Source of the DNA: Streptomyces griseorubiginosus
GTDB lineage: Bacteria > Actinomycetota > Actinomycetes > Streptomycetales > Streptomycetaceae
Reading direction: 5' to 3'
NCBI RefSeq assembly: GCF_017614965.1
Contig: NZ_WVUG01000031.1
Span: 1 to 47,233, forward strand
Length of the DNA stretch: 47,233 nt
The translations under genes and the position numbers were made by a program. Of this stretch, positions 24,707 to 32,206 are shown piece by piece. The stretch's first letter is position 1. Each line of letters starts with the position of its first letter. The notes under the pieces were generated by a model. The model had not been told where the DNA came from. It made no database searches and saw only the letters and a program-made list of their open reading frames with translations.

Positions 24707-25505
24707 AGTCCTCGCCGAGGCCGGCCGGAACGCCCTGATGCGTTCCGGCCGGCCGCGCGACGGCGACCTCCTCGCGGAGGATCGCCTCGTGCGTACGGCG
24801 CAAGGAGGGCCCGGGCTCGGCGCCGATGGCCTCGACGATCCGCCGGCGGGCCACCGCGTACAGTTCGAGCGCCTCCATCGGCCGTCCCGCGGAGGACAAC
24901 GCCAGCAGCAACTGCTCGATGATGGGTTCGGCGTACGGCTGCTCGGTCACGACCCTGCCGAACTCCTCGATCACGGTCAGCGGCCGGCCCAGCCGGAGTT
25001 CCGTGCCGGCCCATTCGCTCAGCGCCTCCAGCCGCCGGCGCTCGATCCATTCGCGGACCCGCCCGAACCAGGGGCCGCGCAGGTCGGCCAGCGGGGTGCC
25101 CCGCCACAGGGAGAGCGCCTGTCGTTGCAGACGGGCTCGCTCCTCTTCGTCGGTCACCCGCCGTGAGCGCGCCATGAGCCGCTCGAAGCGGTGCAGGTCC
25201 ACCAGGTCCGGTTCGACGTCGAGCAGATAGCCGCCGCTCTGCCGGCGCAGCTCGATCTTCTCCCCCGAGCGGCGCTCCGCCGCCTCGAGGATCCGGCGCA
25301 GTCGGGTCACGTAGGTGTACAGGACGTTCCGCACCTCGCTGGGCGGGGAGTCGTCCCACACCCGAGCGACCAGAGCGTCCAGCATGACCGGACGGCGCAC
25401 ATCGATAATAAGCGGAACGAGAACACTCCTTTGCTTCAGCGGGCCGATTCCGATCACTTCTCCCGAGACTTCCAGTTCGACCGGCCCGAGAATCCGAAAT
25501 TCCAC
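24690..25505 (-). CDS. SARP-family pathway-specific activator (OmpR-type HTH + BTAD)
   Basis: A 271-residue Streptomyces antibiotic regulatory protein. MEFRILGPVELEVSGEVIGI begins the winged-helix DNA-binding domain (1-95: ALVARVWDDSPPSEVRNVLYTYVTRLRR split over the recognition helix), then the all-helical BTAD domain (about 100-245). Size matches ActII-ORF4/DnrI-type short SARPs. The family binds direct heptamer repeats at 11-bp pitch; several such pairs are found in this cluster. The GTG start follows GGGGGG. No TTA (bldA) codon is visible. Its own upstream region lacks the heptamers, so another factor should control it. Confidence 0.93.
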   Translation of the reverse strand: MEFRILGPVELEVSGEVIGIGPLKQRSVLVPLIIDVRRPVMLDALVARVWDDSPPSEVRNVLYTYVTRLRRILEAAERRSGEKIELRRQSGGYLLDVEPDLVDLHRFERLMARSRRVTDEEERARLQRQALSLWRGTPLADLRGPWFGRVREWIERRRLEALSEWAGTELRLGRPLTVIEEFGRVVTEQPYAEPIIEQLLLALSSAGRPMEALELYAVARRRIVEAIGAEPGPSLRRTHEAILREEVAVARPAGTHQGVPAGLGEDFSLSP

Positions 25506-25718
25506 TTGATCCCCCCGTGGATCAGTCGATCGATTACAGACTCGAGTCCATTATTGGCCGAAACAGAACCGGAAGGATTCGGTCACCTGTGGAAGTGACA
25601 GACTTCACAGAAAAGGTTTCAATTCTGTTATCCCCGGCTTACTGCTGACGGTAATTCCAATTCACTGGCCAACTTAAAGAAATACCCAGGCGCAAGTAAA
25701 GAATAGGGCCGGAAAAAA
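25506..25718 (-). promoter_or_regulatory. Low-GC upstream region of the SARP gene, with palindrome GAAGT-N5-ACTTC
   Basis: About 210 bp of clearly lower GC (near half) than all surroundings, containing no gene. GAAGT-GACAG-ACTTC (25592-25606) lies about 90 bp before the SARP start and could be an operator. This is the only control region of the cluster without SARP-type heptamers. No firm promoter can be assigned. Confidence 0.4.
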
Positions 25719-25749
25719 GAGTGTGCCCGGCCGTGGGCCGGGCACACTC
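25719..25749 (-). terminator. Canonical intrinsic terminator of the SnoaL-fusion gene
   Basis: GAGTGTGCCCGGCC and GGCCGGGCACACTC form a perfect 14-bp stem with a 3-base loop; on the minus strand six T residues follow. It starts 24 bp after the SnoaL-fusion stop (25773). It also separates that gene from the SARP control region. Confidence 0.92.
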
Positions 25750-25772
25750 TGCGGTTCTGCAAGAAGACCGGA

Positions 25773-26627
25773 TCACACCCCGGTGTCGGCCGGCACCAAC
25801 TCCACCGGCAGCGTCCAGGCGTGGCCTGCTCCCGCCGTGCCGCCCTCGGCCAGCAGAGCCCAGGGATCGGTGCCGTAGATCTCGCGGGCGGCGCCGCGCA
25901 GCCATACGTCGAAGGGCTCCTCGGAGCCCGACAGCCGCCGGCCGGCGGTGGCCGGATTCCGCGCCTCCACGTAGTGGACCACGCACTCCGCGTTGTCCTG
26001 CTGGAGCCAGAACGACTCGCGCACGATGCCCGCGCGCCGCCGGGACGCCTCGTATTCGGCCAGGCGGGGACCGGCGAGTTCGGCCTGGAGCTCGCGCCAG
26101 CGCTCGGCCCGGCCGGGCGGGACGGTCAGGATGTTCACCGCGGGTGCCGCCGCCGGCCCGGCGTTCGCGCCCGGACGCCCGGCACGCCCGCCGCGGTACA
26201 GCCGCCGCATACCGAGCTGGGCGAGCATGTCGGACTCGACGCCGATGCCCCAGCGCTCGGCGATCAGCCCGTCCACCAGCCGCCACACCACGACGCCCCG
26301 CGACTCCATCCGCCGCCCGGTCGGCGCCATGCCGAGGAAGTCGCCGAGGTGGGTGCCGCGCCAGGTGTTGTGGATCACGACGTGGTCGGCATGGGCGCTC
26401 ATGTCCTCGATGGTCACGTGCAGATCGGGAAATCCCGCGCGCAGGCCCGCGATGGTGTACTTGACGCCCGGCCGGCCCTCGGGAGCGCCGGGCAGCGGCT
26501 GGTGGTCGATCATGTCCTCGCGGTAGATCTCGTCGACGACCGAGAAGACGCCTTTGTTGACGAATTCGTCGAACACCCTCCGGATGATCTTCTTGTTCCG
26601 CTCCGCAGCAGAATCGTCGGTCGGCAT
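25773..26627 (-). CDS. SnoaL-like polyketide cyclase/ester-cyclase domain fused to a second alpha/beta domain
   Basis: A 284-residue two-domain protein. Residues about 5-140 match the SnoaL-like (NTF2-fold) family: NKKIIRRVFDEFVNKGVF, DMIDHQPLPGAPEGRPGVK, LRAGFPDLHVTIEDM, THLGDFLGMAPTGRRME, VVWRLVDGLIAERWG. After a Pro/Ala/Gly-rich linker (about 145-172), a second domain of about 110 residues (ILTVPPGRAERWRELQAEL, RESFWLQQDNAECVVHYVEA) resembles dimeric alpha/beta-barrel proteins such as DUF6176. SnoaL proteins catalyse aldol cyclisation or act as hydroxylases or dehydratases. ATG 26627 has AGAAGGGA upstream. A SARP operator lies 59 bp before it. Confidence 0.8.
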   Translation of the reverse strand: MPTDDSAAERNKKIIRRVFDEFVNKGVFSVVDEIYREDMIDHQPLPGAPEGRPGVKYTIAGLRAGFPDLHVTIEDMSAHADHVVIHNTWRGTHLGDFLGMAPTGRRMESRGVVVWRLVDGLIAERWGIGVESDMLAQLGMRRLYRGGRAGRPGANAGPAAAPAVNILTVPPGRAERWRELQAELAGPRLAEYEASRRRAGIVRESFWLQQDNAECVVHYVEARNPATAGRRLSGSEEPFDVWLRGAAREIYGTDPWALLAEGGTAGAGHAWTLPVELVPADTGV

Positions 26628-26685
26628 GGTGATCCCTTCTATCGATGAACGGCGACAAGTCTTGGCGGGGCCTGTGGGCCGTCTT

Positions 26686-26703
26686 CTTGAACGATCCTTG
26701 ACG
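26686..26703 (-). promoter_or_regulatory. SARP-type operator for the SnoaL-fusion gene
   Basis: On the minus strand CGTCAAG-GATC-GTTCAAG: two heptamers with a 4-bp spacer (11-bp pitch), about 59 bp before the ATG at 26627. Same orientation towards its gene as the two sites at 27738-27790. Confidence 0.7.
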
Positions 26704-26731
26704 GCGCCGGAAGGGGAGGCCACCGGCCAGG

Positions 26732-27661
26732 TCACCCGCCGAGGGACAGCACGAGCTTGCCCCGGGTGTGCCCCTCGCGGAGCAGTTGCTGCGCCTGCGC
26801 GGCCTGTTCCAGCGGGAACGTCCGGGCCACCTCCACCGCAAGTTCCCGCTTCGCGGCGAGGCGAGCGAGCTCCGTGAGGTCCGCGGCGTCCGGGCGGGCG
26901 AAGAGGTAGGAACCGCCCAGCTCCGTCACCCTGGGTTCCACCAGTGAGACCAACCGCCCTCCGGGGCGCAGCAGTTCACGCGAGGCCCGCAGCGCCCGGC
27001 GGCCCACCGCGTCCAGCACGGCGTCCACCCCCTCCGGGGCGAGCTGCCGTACCCGCTCGGCCAGGGCGCCGGCGTGAGCCACCGGCCGGACCCCGAGGGC
27101 GCGCAGGAAGTCGTGGTTGTGCTCACCGGCGGTGCCGATCACCTCCGCGCCCCGCAGGCGGGCGAGCTGCACCGCGAACAGACCCACCCCGCCTGCGGCG
27201 GCGTGCACCAGGACCGTCTCCCCCCGCCGCACCCGGAGCCGGTGCACCACGCTCTGGTAGGCGGCCAGTCCGGCCAGCGGCAGGGCGGCGGCCTCCTCCC
27301 AGGTCAGCGCGGACGGCTTGCGGACCAGGGTGCGGGCGGGCGCGACGACGAGTTCCGCGAAGGTGCCGCAGCGCACGACGTCCTGCCACACGTATCCCAG
27401 CACCTCGTCCCCGGGGGCGAACTCCGTGACGGAGACACCGACCCGCTCCACCGTGCCGGCGACGTCGAAGCCGCCCACGACAGGGAAGACGGCGTCCGCC
27501 ATCGGGGCGAGCAGCCCTTCCCTGGCCTTCCAGTCGAGCGGGTTCACCGCCGCCGCCCGGGTAGCCACCAGCACACCGTGCGGTCCCAGCGTCGGTTCCG
27601 GCAGTTCGTCGAACTCCAGGACCTCCGGACCGCCGAACCGGCGGAAATAGACGGCCTTCAC
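26732..27661 (-). CDS. MDR-family NADPH-dependent oxidoreductase (quinone oxidoreductase type)
   Basis: A 309-residue zinc-free medium-chain reductase. The GroES-like half (1-115: MKAVYFRRFGGPEVLEFDEL, AAAVNPLDWKAREG) is followed by the Rossmann half with VLVHAAAGGVGLFAVQLARL (about 149-168) and a LVSLVEPRV segment. The structural Cys residues of zinc alcohol dehydrogenases are absent. Relatives reduce quinones or enoyl thioesters, so it may be a trans-acting enoyl reductase or a tailoring enzyme. GTG start with GGGAGG upstream. Divergent from the PKS operon, and its promoter has a SARP-type site. Confidence 0.88.
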   Translation of the reverse strand: MKAVYFRRFGGPEVLEFDELPEPTLGPHGVLVATRAAAVNPLDWKAREGLLAPMADAVFPVVGGFDVAGTVERVGVSVTEFAPGDEVLGYVWQDVVRCGTFAELVVAPARTLVRKPSALTWEEAAALPLAGLAAYQSVVHRLRVRRGETVLVHAAAGGVGLFAVQLARLRGAEVIGTAGEHNHDFLRALGVRPVAHAGALAERVRQLAPEGVDAVLDAVGRRALRASRELLRPGGRLVSLVEPRVTELGGSYLFARPDAADLTELARLAAKRELAVEVARTFPLEQAAQAQQLLREGHTRGKLVLSLGG

Positions 27662-27737
27662 CCTGTGCCTCCCTTTGCGAGCGTGCGCGTGCGTTCCGTA
27701 CCGGATCGCAGAGTGGCCGAGGGAGGTTGGCCGTCAC

Positions 27738-27790
27738 CTTGAATGCTTCTTGACGGCACGCGGGGTCAGGCGCGTCAAGACTCATTCAAG
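27738..27790. promoter_or_regulatory. Pair of divergent SARP-type operators (best sites of the cluster)
   Basis: On the minus strand CGTCAAG-AAGC-ATTCAAG (27755-27738) points to the oxidoreductase (77 bp to its start). On the plus strand CGTCAAG-ACTC-ATTCAAG (27773-27790) points to the PKS operon (79 bp to its start). Together they form an 18-bp inverted repeat, 16 of 18 identical, around a 17-bp centre. The 11-bp heptamer pitch is the hallmark of SARP binding. Confidence 0.75.
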
Positions 27791-27868
27791 CAGTCCGCCC
27801 AGAAGTCCGGCGCAGCGTGTGAACGCGCGGAAACCGCTGCGCACCGGTAATTCGAGAAGGACGGACGC

Positions 27869-28879
27869 ATGAAGCTCCCGAGTACGGCCCCGCCCGCCGC
27901 GGCGCGCACCACGCGGGCTTTCCGGCCGGTGCTCGCCATGTTCCCCGGCCAGGGTTCGCAACGCCCGGGCATGGCCCGGGACCTGGTACGGCACCATGGC
28001 TCCGTCGCCGTGCCGCTCCTGGAGCGGGCCGAACGCGCGCTCGGTCTGCCGCTGACCGAGATCTGCACCTCGGGCACCGCCGAGGAACTCGCGGCCACCG
28101 ACGTCACCCAGCCCGCGCTGGTCGCCACGTCCCTCGTGGTGTACGAGGTGCTGCGCCACGAGGGCGGGTTCGCGCCCGGCGCGGTGACGGGGCACAGCCT
28201 CGGCGAGTACCCCGCCCTTGTCGCCGCCGGAGTGCTCGACCCGCTCGACGCGCTGCGCCTCGTGCAGGTCCGGGGCCGGCTCATGGCCGGCGTCTGCGAA
28301 CGCACCCCCGGCGGCATGGCGGCGGTCATCGGCCTGGACGCGGCAAAGGTCGAGGCCGCGTGCCGGGACGCCTCCGCGCACGGCCTGGTGGAGGTCGCCA
28401 ACTACAACGAGCGGGGCCAGACCGTCGTCTCCGGCGAGGCCCCGGCCGTCGCCGCGGCCTGCGAGCTGGCCCGCGCGCGCGGTGCCGAGCGCACGGTCGC
28501 GCTGCCGGTCGGCGCGCCCTTCCACTGCTCGCTCATGGCCGGCCTGGAGGACGAGTTCGCGGCCGAGCTGAGCCGGTTCCGCTTCAGCGATCCGCACACC
28601 CCGGTGCTGAGTTCCGTGACCGGCGAGTGGATCGGGTCCGGCGAGCACGCCCGCGAACTGCTGCGGCGCCAACTGGCCTCCCCCGTGCGGTGGGTGGACG
28701 TCCTGCACACCGCACGGGCCGACGGGTTCACCGACTTCGTGGAGGTCGGACCGGGGCGCGTGCTCAGCGCGCTCACCCGGCGCACCCTCCCCGAGGCCAC
28801 GGTCCGCAGCACCAACGACGCACGACGCGTCGCCGCACTGATCGACGAGACATCACACCGAGAGAAGGACATCCGATGA
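27869..28879 (+). CDS. Malonyl-CoA:ACP transacylase (FabD-type)
   Basis: A 336-residue acyltransferase that should load malonyl units on the carrier protein of the next gene. Motifs: AMFPGQGSQRPGM (23-35), nucleophile Ser110 in GHSLGEYPAL, Arg135 (VQVRGRLM), NYNERGQTVVSG, and His219 in PVGAPFHCSLM, which is the FabD/malonyl pattern. About 18 extra residues precede the domain. First gene of the core operon; GAAGGACGG precedes the ATG and the SARP operator lies 79 bp upstream. Its stop overlaps the next start (ATGA). A dedicated transacylase is uncommon in aromatic type II PKS clusters, which usually borrow FabD. Confidence 0.94.
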   Translation: MKLPSTAPPAAARTTRAFRPVLAMFPGQGSQRPGMARDLVRHHGSVAVPLLERAERALGLPLTEICTSGTAEELAATDVTQPALVATSLVVYEVLRHEGGFAPGAVTGHSLGEYPALVAAGVLDPLDALRLVQVRGRLMAGVCERTPGGMAAVIGLDAAKVEAACRDASAHGLVEVANYNERGQTVVSGEAPAVAAACELARARGAERTVALPVGAPFHCSLMAGLEDEFAAELSRFRFSDPHTPVLSSVTGEWIGSGEHARELLRRQLASPVRWVDVLHTARADGFTDFVEVGPGRVLSALTRRTLPEATVRSTNDARRVAALIDETSHREKDIR

Positions 28880-29286
28880 CGCTTGCCACCACCGACCTGC
28901 TGCCCGTCGTCCAGGACGCGGTCGCCGAAGCCCTCGGCATCGACGCCGAGGAGGTCCAGCCGGACGCCACCCTGCTGGGTGATCTCGGGGCCGAGTCGAT
29001 CGACCTGCTCGACATCCTGTTCCGCATCGAGCGGGTCTCCAAGATCAAGATCACCGTGAACGACATCGGGGACCTGCTCCAGGGCGGCATCCCGGACGAG
29101 GAGTTCGGTGACGAGAACGAGGTCGTCAACGACACCGGCCTGACCCACCTGGAGAAGGTGCTGCCGCAGTTCGACCGCAGCCAGTTGACCGAACCGCTCA
29201 CGGCCGACGGTGTGCTCGGCCTGTTCACCGTCCAGAACCTCCTCGACCTGCTCGCCGACCGGGCGGCCGCCGCAGATGCCGCCTGA
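28876..29286 (+). CDS. Long acyl carrier protein of the PKS
   Basis: A 136-residue carrier protein. The four-helix core (about 1-85) has the phosphopantetheine site DLGAESIDLLDILFRIE with Ser41. An unusual C-terminal extension of about 50 residues (GLTHLEKVLPQFDRSQL, TADGVLGLFTVQNLLDLL) gives it nearly twice the length of FAS or aromatic-PKS ACPs. GAESIDLLD and the extension recall, from memory, the ACPs of highly reducing type II PKSs. Overlaps the transacylase stop by 4 bp and the AcpS-type gene by 11 bp. Confidence 0.92.
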   Translation: MTLATTDLLPVVQDAVAEALGIDAEEVQPDATLLGDLGAESIDLLDILFRIERVSKIKITVNDIGDLLQGGIPDEEFGDENEVVNDTGLTHLEKVLPQFDRSQLTEPLTADGVLGLFTVQNLLDLLADRAAAADAA

Positions 29287-29710
29287 GATCCTCGTCGGCA
29301 CCGACCTCGTGGCCGTCGAGCGCGTGCACCGGCTGCTCAGCGAGCAGCCGGAGGTCGCCGGCCGGGTCTTCACCGACCGCGAGCTGTCCTACTGCGCCGC
29401 GCGCCGCAGCCGCCGCTCCGAGCACCTCGCGGGCCGGTTCGCCGCCAAGGAGGCGGTGTTCAAGGCCCTGGGCGGGGCGCCCGCCATGGCCGACTGGACG
29501 GACGTCGAGGTGGTCAACCAGGCCAGCGGCAGACCCTCGCTGCGCCTGCACGGCCGGGCGGCCTCGGTCGCCCGGCGGCGGCACATGCGGCACGCCGAGG
29601 TCACGCTGTCGCACGCCGCCGGCCTCGCCATCGCGCACGTGCTGCTCGTCTGCGACCCGGGTCCCGGCCCGGACACGACCGAGAACGGTGGAACACATGT
29701 CCCTGGATGA
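29276..29710 (+). CDS. AcpS-type 4'-phosphopantetheinyl transferase
   Basis: A 144-residue holo-ACP synthase that transfers phosphopantetheine from CoA to the carrier protein. Motifs: ILVGTDLVAVERV (5-17, Mg-binding Asp), FTDRELSYCAAR, and HLAGRFAAKEAVFKALGG (about 50-67). The C-terminal tail is longer than in housekeeping AcpS. The start (ATG 29276) lies within the end of the ACP gene, so it is probably translated by coupling. Its presence next to the ACP suggests that this long carrier protein needs its own activating enzyme. Confidence 0.92.
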   Translation: MPPEILVGTDLVAVERVHRLLSEQPEVAGRVFTDRELSYCAARRSRRSEHLAGRFAAKEAVFKALGGAPAMADWTDVEVVNQASGRPSLRLHGRAASVARRRHMRHAEVTLSHAAGLAIAHVLLVCDPGPGPDTTENGGTHVPG

Positions 29711-30464
29711 TCGTGCGGCGCTGGTCACCGGCGCCTCCCGAGGCATCGGCCGTGCGGTCGCCCTGGCCCTCGCGGCCCGGGGCGCCTCGGTGGCCGTCAA
29801 CTACCGCTCCCGCAAGGAGGAGGCGGCGTCCGTCGTACGGGAGATCGAGGAGGCCGGCGGGCGCGCGGTCGCGCTGCACGCCGACGTCGGCGACCCGGCG
29901 GCCGCCCGCGGGCTCGTCGAGGACGCCACCGGCGCGCTCGGCGGCCTGCACATCCTGGTCAACAACGCGGGCATCACCCGCAACGGCCTGATCTGGGACG
30001 TGCCGGGCGACGCCTGGCTGGACGTCATGCGCGTGAACCTCGGCGGCGCGTATCACTGCACGGCAGCCGTGGCCCGGCACTTCATGGGCCAGCGGGACGG
30101 GACAATCGTCAACGTCTCCTCCGTCATGGGGCTCGGCGGCTGGATCGGCCAGTCCAACTACGCCGCGTCGAAAGGGGCGTTGAACGCGTTCACCCGCAGC
30201 ACGGCGATCGAACTCGCCCGCTTCGGCGTACGGGTGAACGCCGTGGCCGCCGGCATCGTGCCCACCGAACTCGTCGACGACGTCCTCGCCAAGGACGGCG
30301 GCAGGGGCATCCGCCGGCAGGTGCCCCTGCGCGCCTTCGCCACGCCGGAGGACGTCGCCTCGGTCGTCGCCTTCCTGGCCGGTCCCGAGTCGTCGTACGT
30401 GACCGGCGAGGTGGTCCGTGTCGACGGCGGCCTCGCCGCGCAGCTGGGCATGGGCCGGCCGTAG
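29697..30464 (+). CDS. 3-oxoacyl-ACP reductase (FabG-type ketoreductase)
   Basis: A 255-residue classical SDR. NADPH motif LVTGASRGIGRA (9-20), NNAG (89-92), Asn114, Ser142 (VNVSSVMG), and Tyr155/Lys159 (YAASKGA): the full catalytic set. The end (YVTGEVVRVDGG) is the usual FabG C-terminus. It should reduce every beta-keto intermediate, as expected for a polyene-type chain. ATG 29697 is preferred over GTG 29688 because GGTGGA lies just before it. Overlaps the AcpS-type gene by 14 bp. Confidence 0.94.
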   Translation: MSLDDRAALVTGASRGIGRAVALALAARGASVAVNYRSRKEEAASVVREIEEAGGRAVALHADVGDPAAARGLVEDATGALGGLHILVNNAGITRNGLIWDVPGDAWLDVMRVNLGGAYHCTAAVARHFMGQRDGTIVNVSSVMGLGGWIGQSNYAASKGALNAFTRSTAIELARFGVRVNAVAAGIVPTELVDDVLAKDGGRGIRRQVPLRAFATPEDVASVVAFLAGPESSYVTGEVVRVDGGLAAQLGMGRP

Positions 30465-30487
30465 CCGGGAGGAGGAGAGGAGAGACC

Positions 30488-30937
30488 ATGCGATTCCATC
30501 TCATCGACCGCATCGAGTCCTGGGAGCCGGACCGGCACATCACGGCCCGCAAGGTGACCTCGGTGACGGAGACGACCTGGCGGCCGGGCCCCGACGGCCC
30601 CGAACTGCCCTTCGGCCTCGCCCTGGAGGCGCTGTGCCAGACCGGGAGCTGGCTGTTCCTGCTCAGCACCGGCCACCGGCGGCGCGCCGCGCTGCTCGGC
30701 GTCGACCAGGTCACCGAGTACGGCAGGGTGCGCCCCGGCGACACGCTGCGGATGTCCGCCGACGTGGTGGGCCGGCACGAGGAGGCGGCCGTCCTGGACG
30801 GCACGGTGTCGGTCGACGGCCGGCCGGTCCTGCGGGCCGAGGGCATCATGTGCGCGCTGATCGACGCCGAACGGCTCGACGACCCCGCGGACACCGCGCG
30901 GATGGCCGAGGCCCTGCTGGGCGGGAGGCCGGTGTAG
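30488..30937 (+). CDS. FabZ-like hot-dog dehydratase subunit lacking the catalytic His
   Basis: A 149-residue hot-dog protein. FHLIDRIESWEPDRHITARK (3-22) is the FabZ N-terminal pattern, and LPFGLALEALCQTGSWLFLL (40-59) is the central helix with the conserved Glu47. The HFPGRP loop of FabZ is replaced by RPGPDGPE, so the catalytic His is gone. It probably needs the second hot-dog subunit (32203-32616). Ribosome site GGAGGAGAGGAGAG. The ketosynthase ATG follows its TAG directly. Confidence 0.85.
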   Translation: MRFHLIDRIESWEPDRHITARKVTSVTETTWRPGPDGPELPFGLALEALCQTGSWLFLLSTGHRRRAALLGVDQVTEYGRVRPGDTLRMSADVVGRHEEAAVLDGTVSVDGRPVLRAEGIMCALIDAERLDDPADTARMAEALLGGRPV

Positions 30938-32206
30938 ATGAAACGCGTGGTCATCACCGGCGCGGGAGCCGTCACTCCGCTCGGCAACGACGCCCCGTCG
31001 ACCTGGCGTTCCCTGTGCGCCGGCCGGTCGGGCGTGGGTCCGTTCACACTGTTCGACGCCTCGTCCTTCCCGGTGCGCATCGCCGCGCAGGTGCGCGACT
31101 TCGACGTCCGCGCCGCCATCCCGGCCGGCCTCGGTCCCGGCCGGCTGGGCCGCGCCGGCCGGTTCGGGGTGGCGGCGGCGCTGGAGGCGCTGCGGGACGC
31201 GGGGACGGAGCCCGGCACCTACACCGCCGAGGCGTGCGGGGTGGCGCTGGGCGCGAGCGTGGGCCGGCCGGATCTGCAGTTCCTGGCGGACATCGGGGTG
31301 CTGCGCCGGCGTACGGGCCGTCCGGACGCCTTCCTGCGGCAGCCGCCGCGGCAGGTCCTGGCGGACAACCAGAACCTGGCGCTGAGCGTCGTCGCCCAGG
31401 CACTCGACGCCCGAGGTCCGGCGATCGGCACCAGTACGGCCTGCTCCGGCTCGGGGCACGCCATCGGGGAGGCGTACCGCTGCATCCAGGAGGGGGACGC
31501 CGAGCTGATGGTGGCGGGCGGACACGACTCGCTGACCACCTGGTGCGACCTGCTCGGCTTCAGCCTGCTGGGCGCCATGACCAGCGAGTGGAACGACGAT
31601 CCCGAGCGCGCCTCCCGTCCCTTCGACGCCGACCGCTCCGGCTTCGTCGTCGGCGAGGGCGGGGTGGCGTTCGTCCTGGAGGAACGGGAGCGGGCCCTGG
31701 AGCGCGGCGCCCGGGTGCTGGCCGAGCTGGTGGGCTACGGCTCCACGCTCAACGCCTGGCGCATCACCGACTCACCGCCCGACGGATCGGGCGCCGTCCA
31801 GGCCATGGAGGCGGCGATCGCCGAGTCCGGGCTCGGTCCCACCGCGATCGACTACGTCGTGGCGCACGGCACCGGCACCCCGGGCAACGACCTCTCGGAG
31901 ACCGTGGCGATCAAGAAGGTGTTCGGCGACCACGCGCACCGTCTGGTGATCAGCTCGCCGAAGTCCATGGCGGGCCACCTCACGGCGGCCGGCGCGGGGC
32001 TCAACCTGCTGGCGGCGATCGGTGCCATACGGGAGTCGGTGGTGCCGCCCACCGTCAACCTCGACACCCCCGACCGGCGCCTGGACCTGGACTACGTCCC
32101 GCGGCGGGCCCGGAACAGGCGGGTGACGGCCGCGCTCGTCAACGCCTTCGCCTTCGGCGGCACCAACACCGGCCTGATCGTCGCAGAGCACCGGGAGGAC
32201 ACATGA
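30938..32206 (+). CDS. Ketosynthase (FabF-type, KS-alpha), catalytically complete
   Basis: A 422-residue condensing enzyme with thiolase fold. The active-site Cys169 lies in IGTSTACSGSGHAIG, His310 in VVAHGTGTPGND, Lys342 and His347 in SSPKSMAGHLTAAGAG; the Gly-rich end AFAFGGTNTGL is present. It should form a heterodimer with the CLF-like protein at 32613, with the second hot-dog gene placed between them. Start immediately after the previous stop; its own stop overlaps the next ATG (ATGA). Confidence 0.93.
   Translation: MKRVVITGAGAVTPLGNDAPSTWRSLCAGRSGVGPFTLFDASSFPVRIAAQVRDFDVRAAIPAGLGPGRLGRAGRFGVAAALEALRDAGTEPGTYTAEACGVALGASVGRPDLQFLADIGVLRRRTGRPDAFLRQPPRQVLADNQNLALSVVAQALDARGPAIGTSTACSGSGHAIGEAYRCIQEGDAELMVAGGHDSLTTWCDLLGFSLLGAMTSEWNDDPERASRPFDADRSGFVVGEGGVAFVLEERERALERGARVLAELVGYGSTLNAWRITDSPPDGSGAVQAMEAAIAESGLGPTAIDYVVAHGTGTPGNDLSETVAIKKVFGDHAHRLVISSPKSMAGHLTAAGAGLNLLAAIGAIRESVVPPTVNLDTPDRRLDLDYVPRRARNRRVTAALVNAFAFGGTNTGLIVAEHREDT

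Noticed and set aside
24690..25505. bldA (TTA codon) control of the SARP gene
   Set aside because: The TTA-like triplets in the AT-richer start of the gene (around 25405-25415) are out of frame; the codons there read CTT ATT ATC.
26628..26735. N-terminal extension of the SnoaL fusion to 26735
   Set aside because: The added residues are basic and unlike the family; the DNA carries the SARP operator and there is a good ribosome site before ATG 26627.
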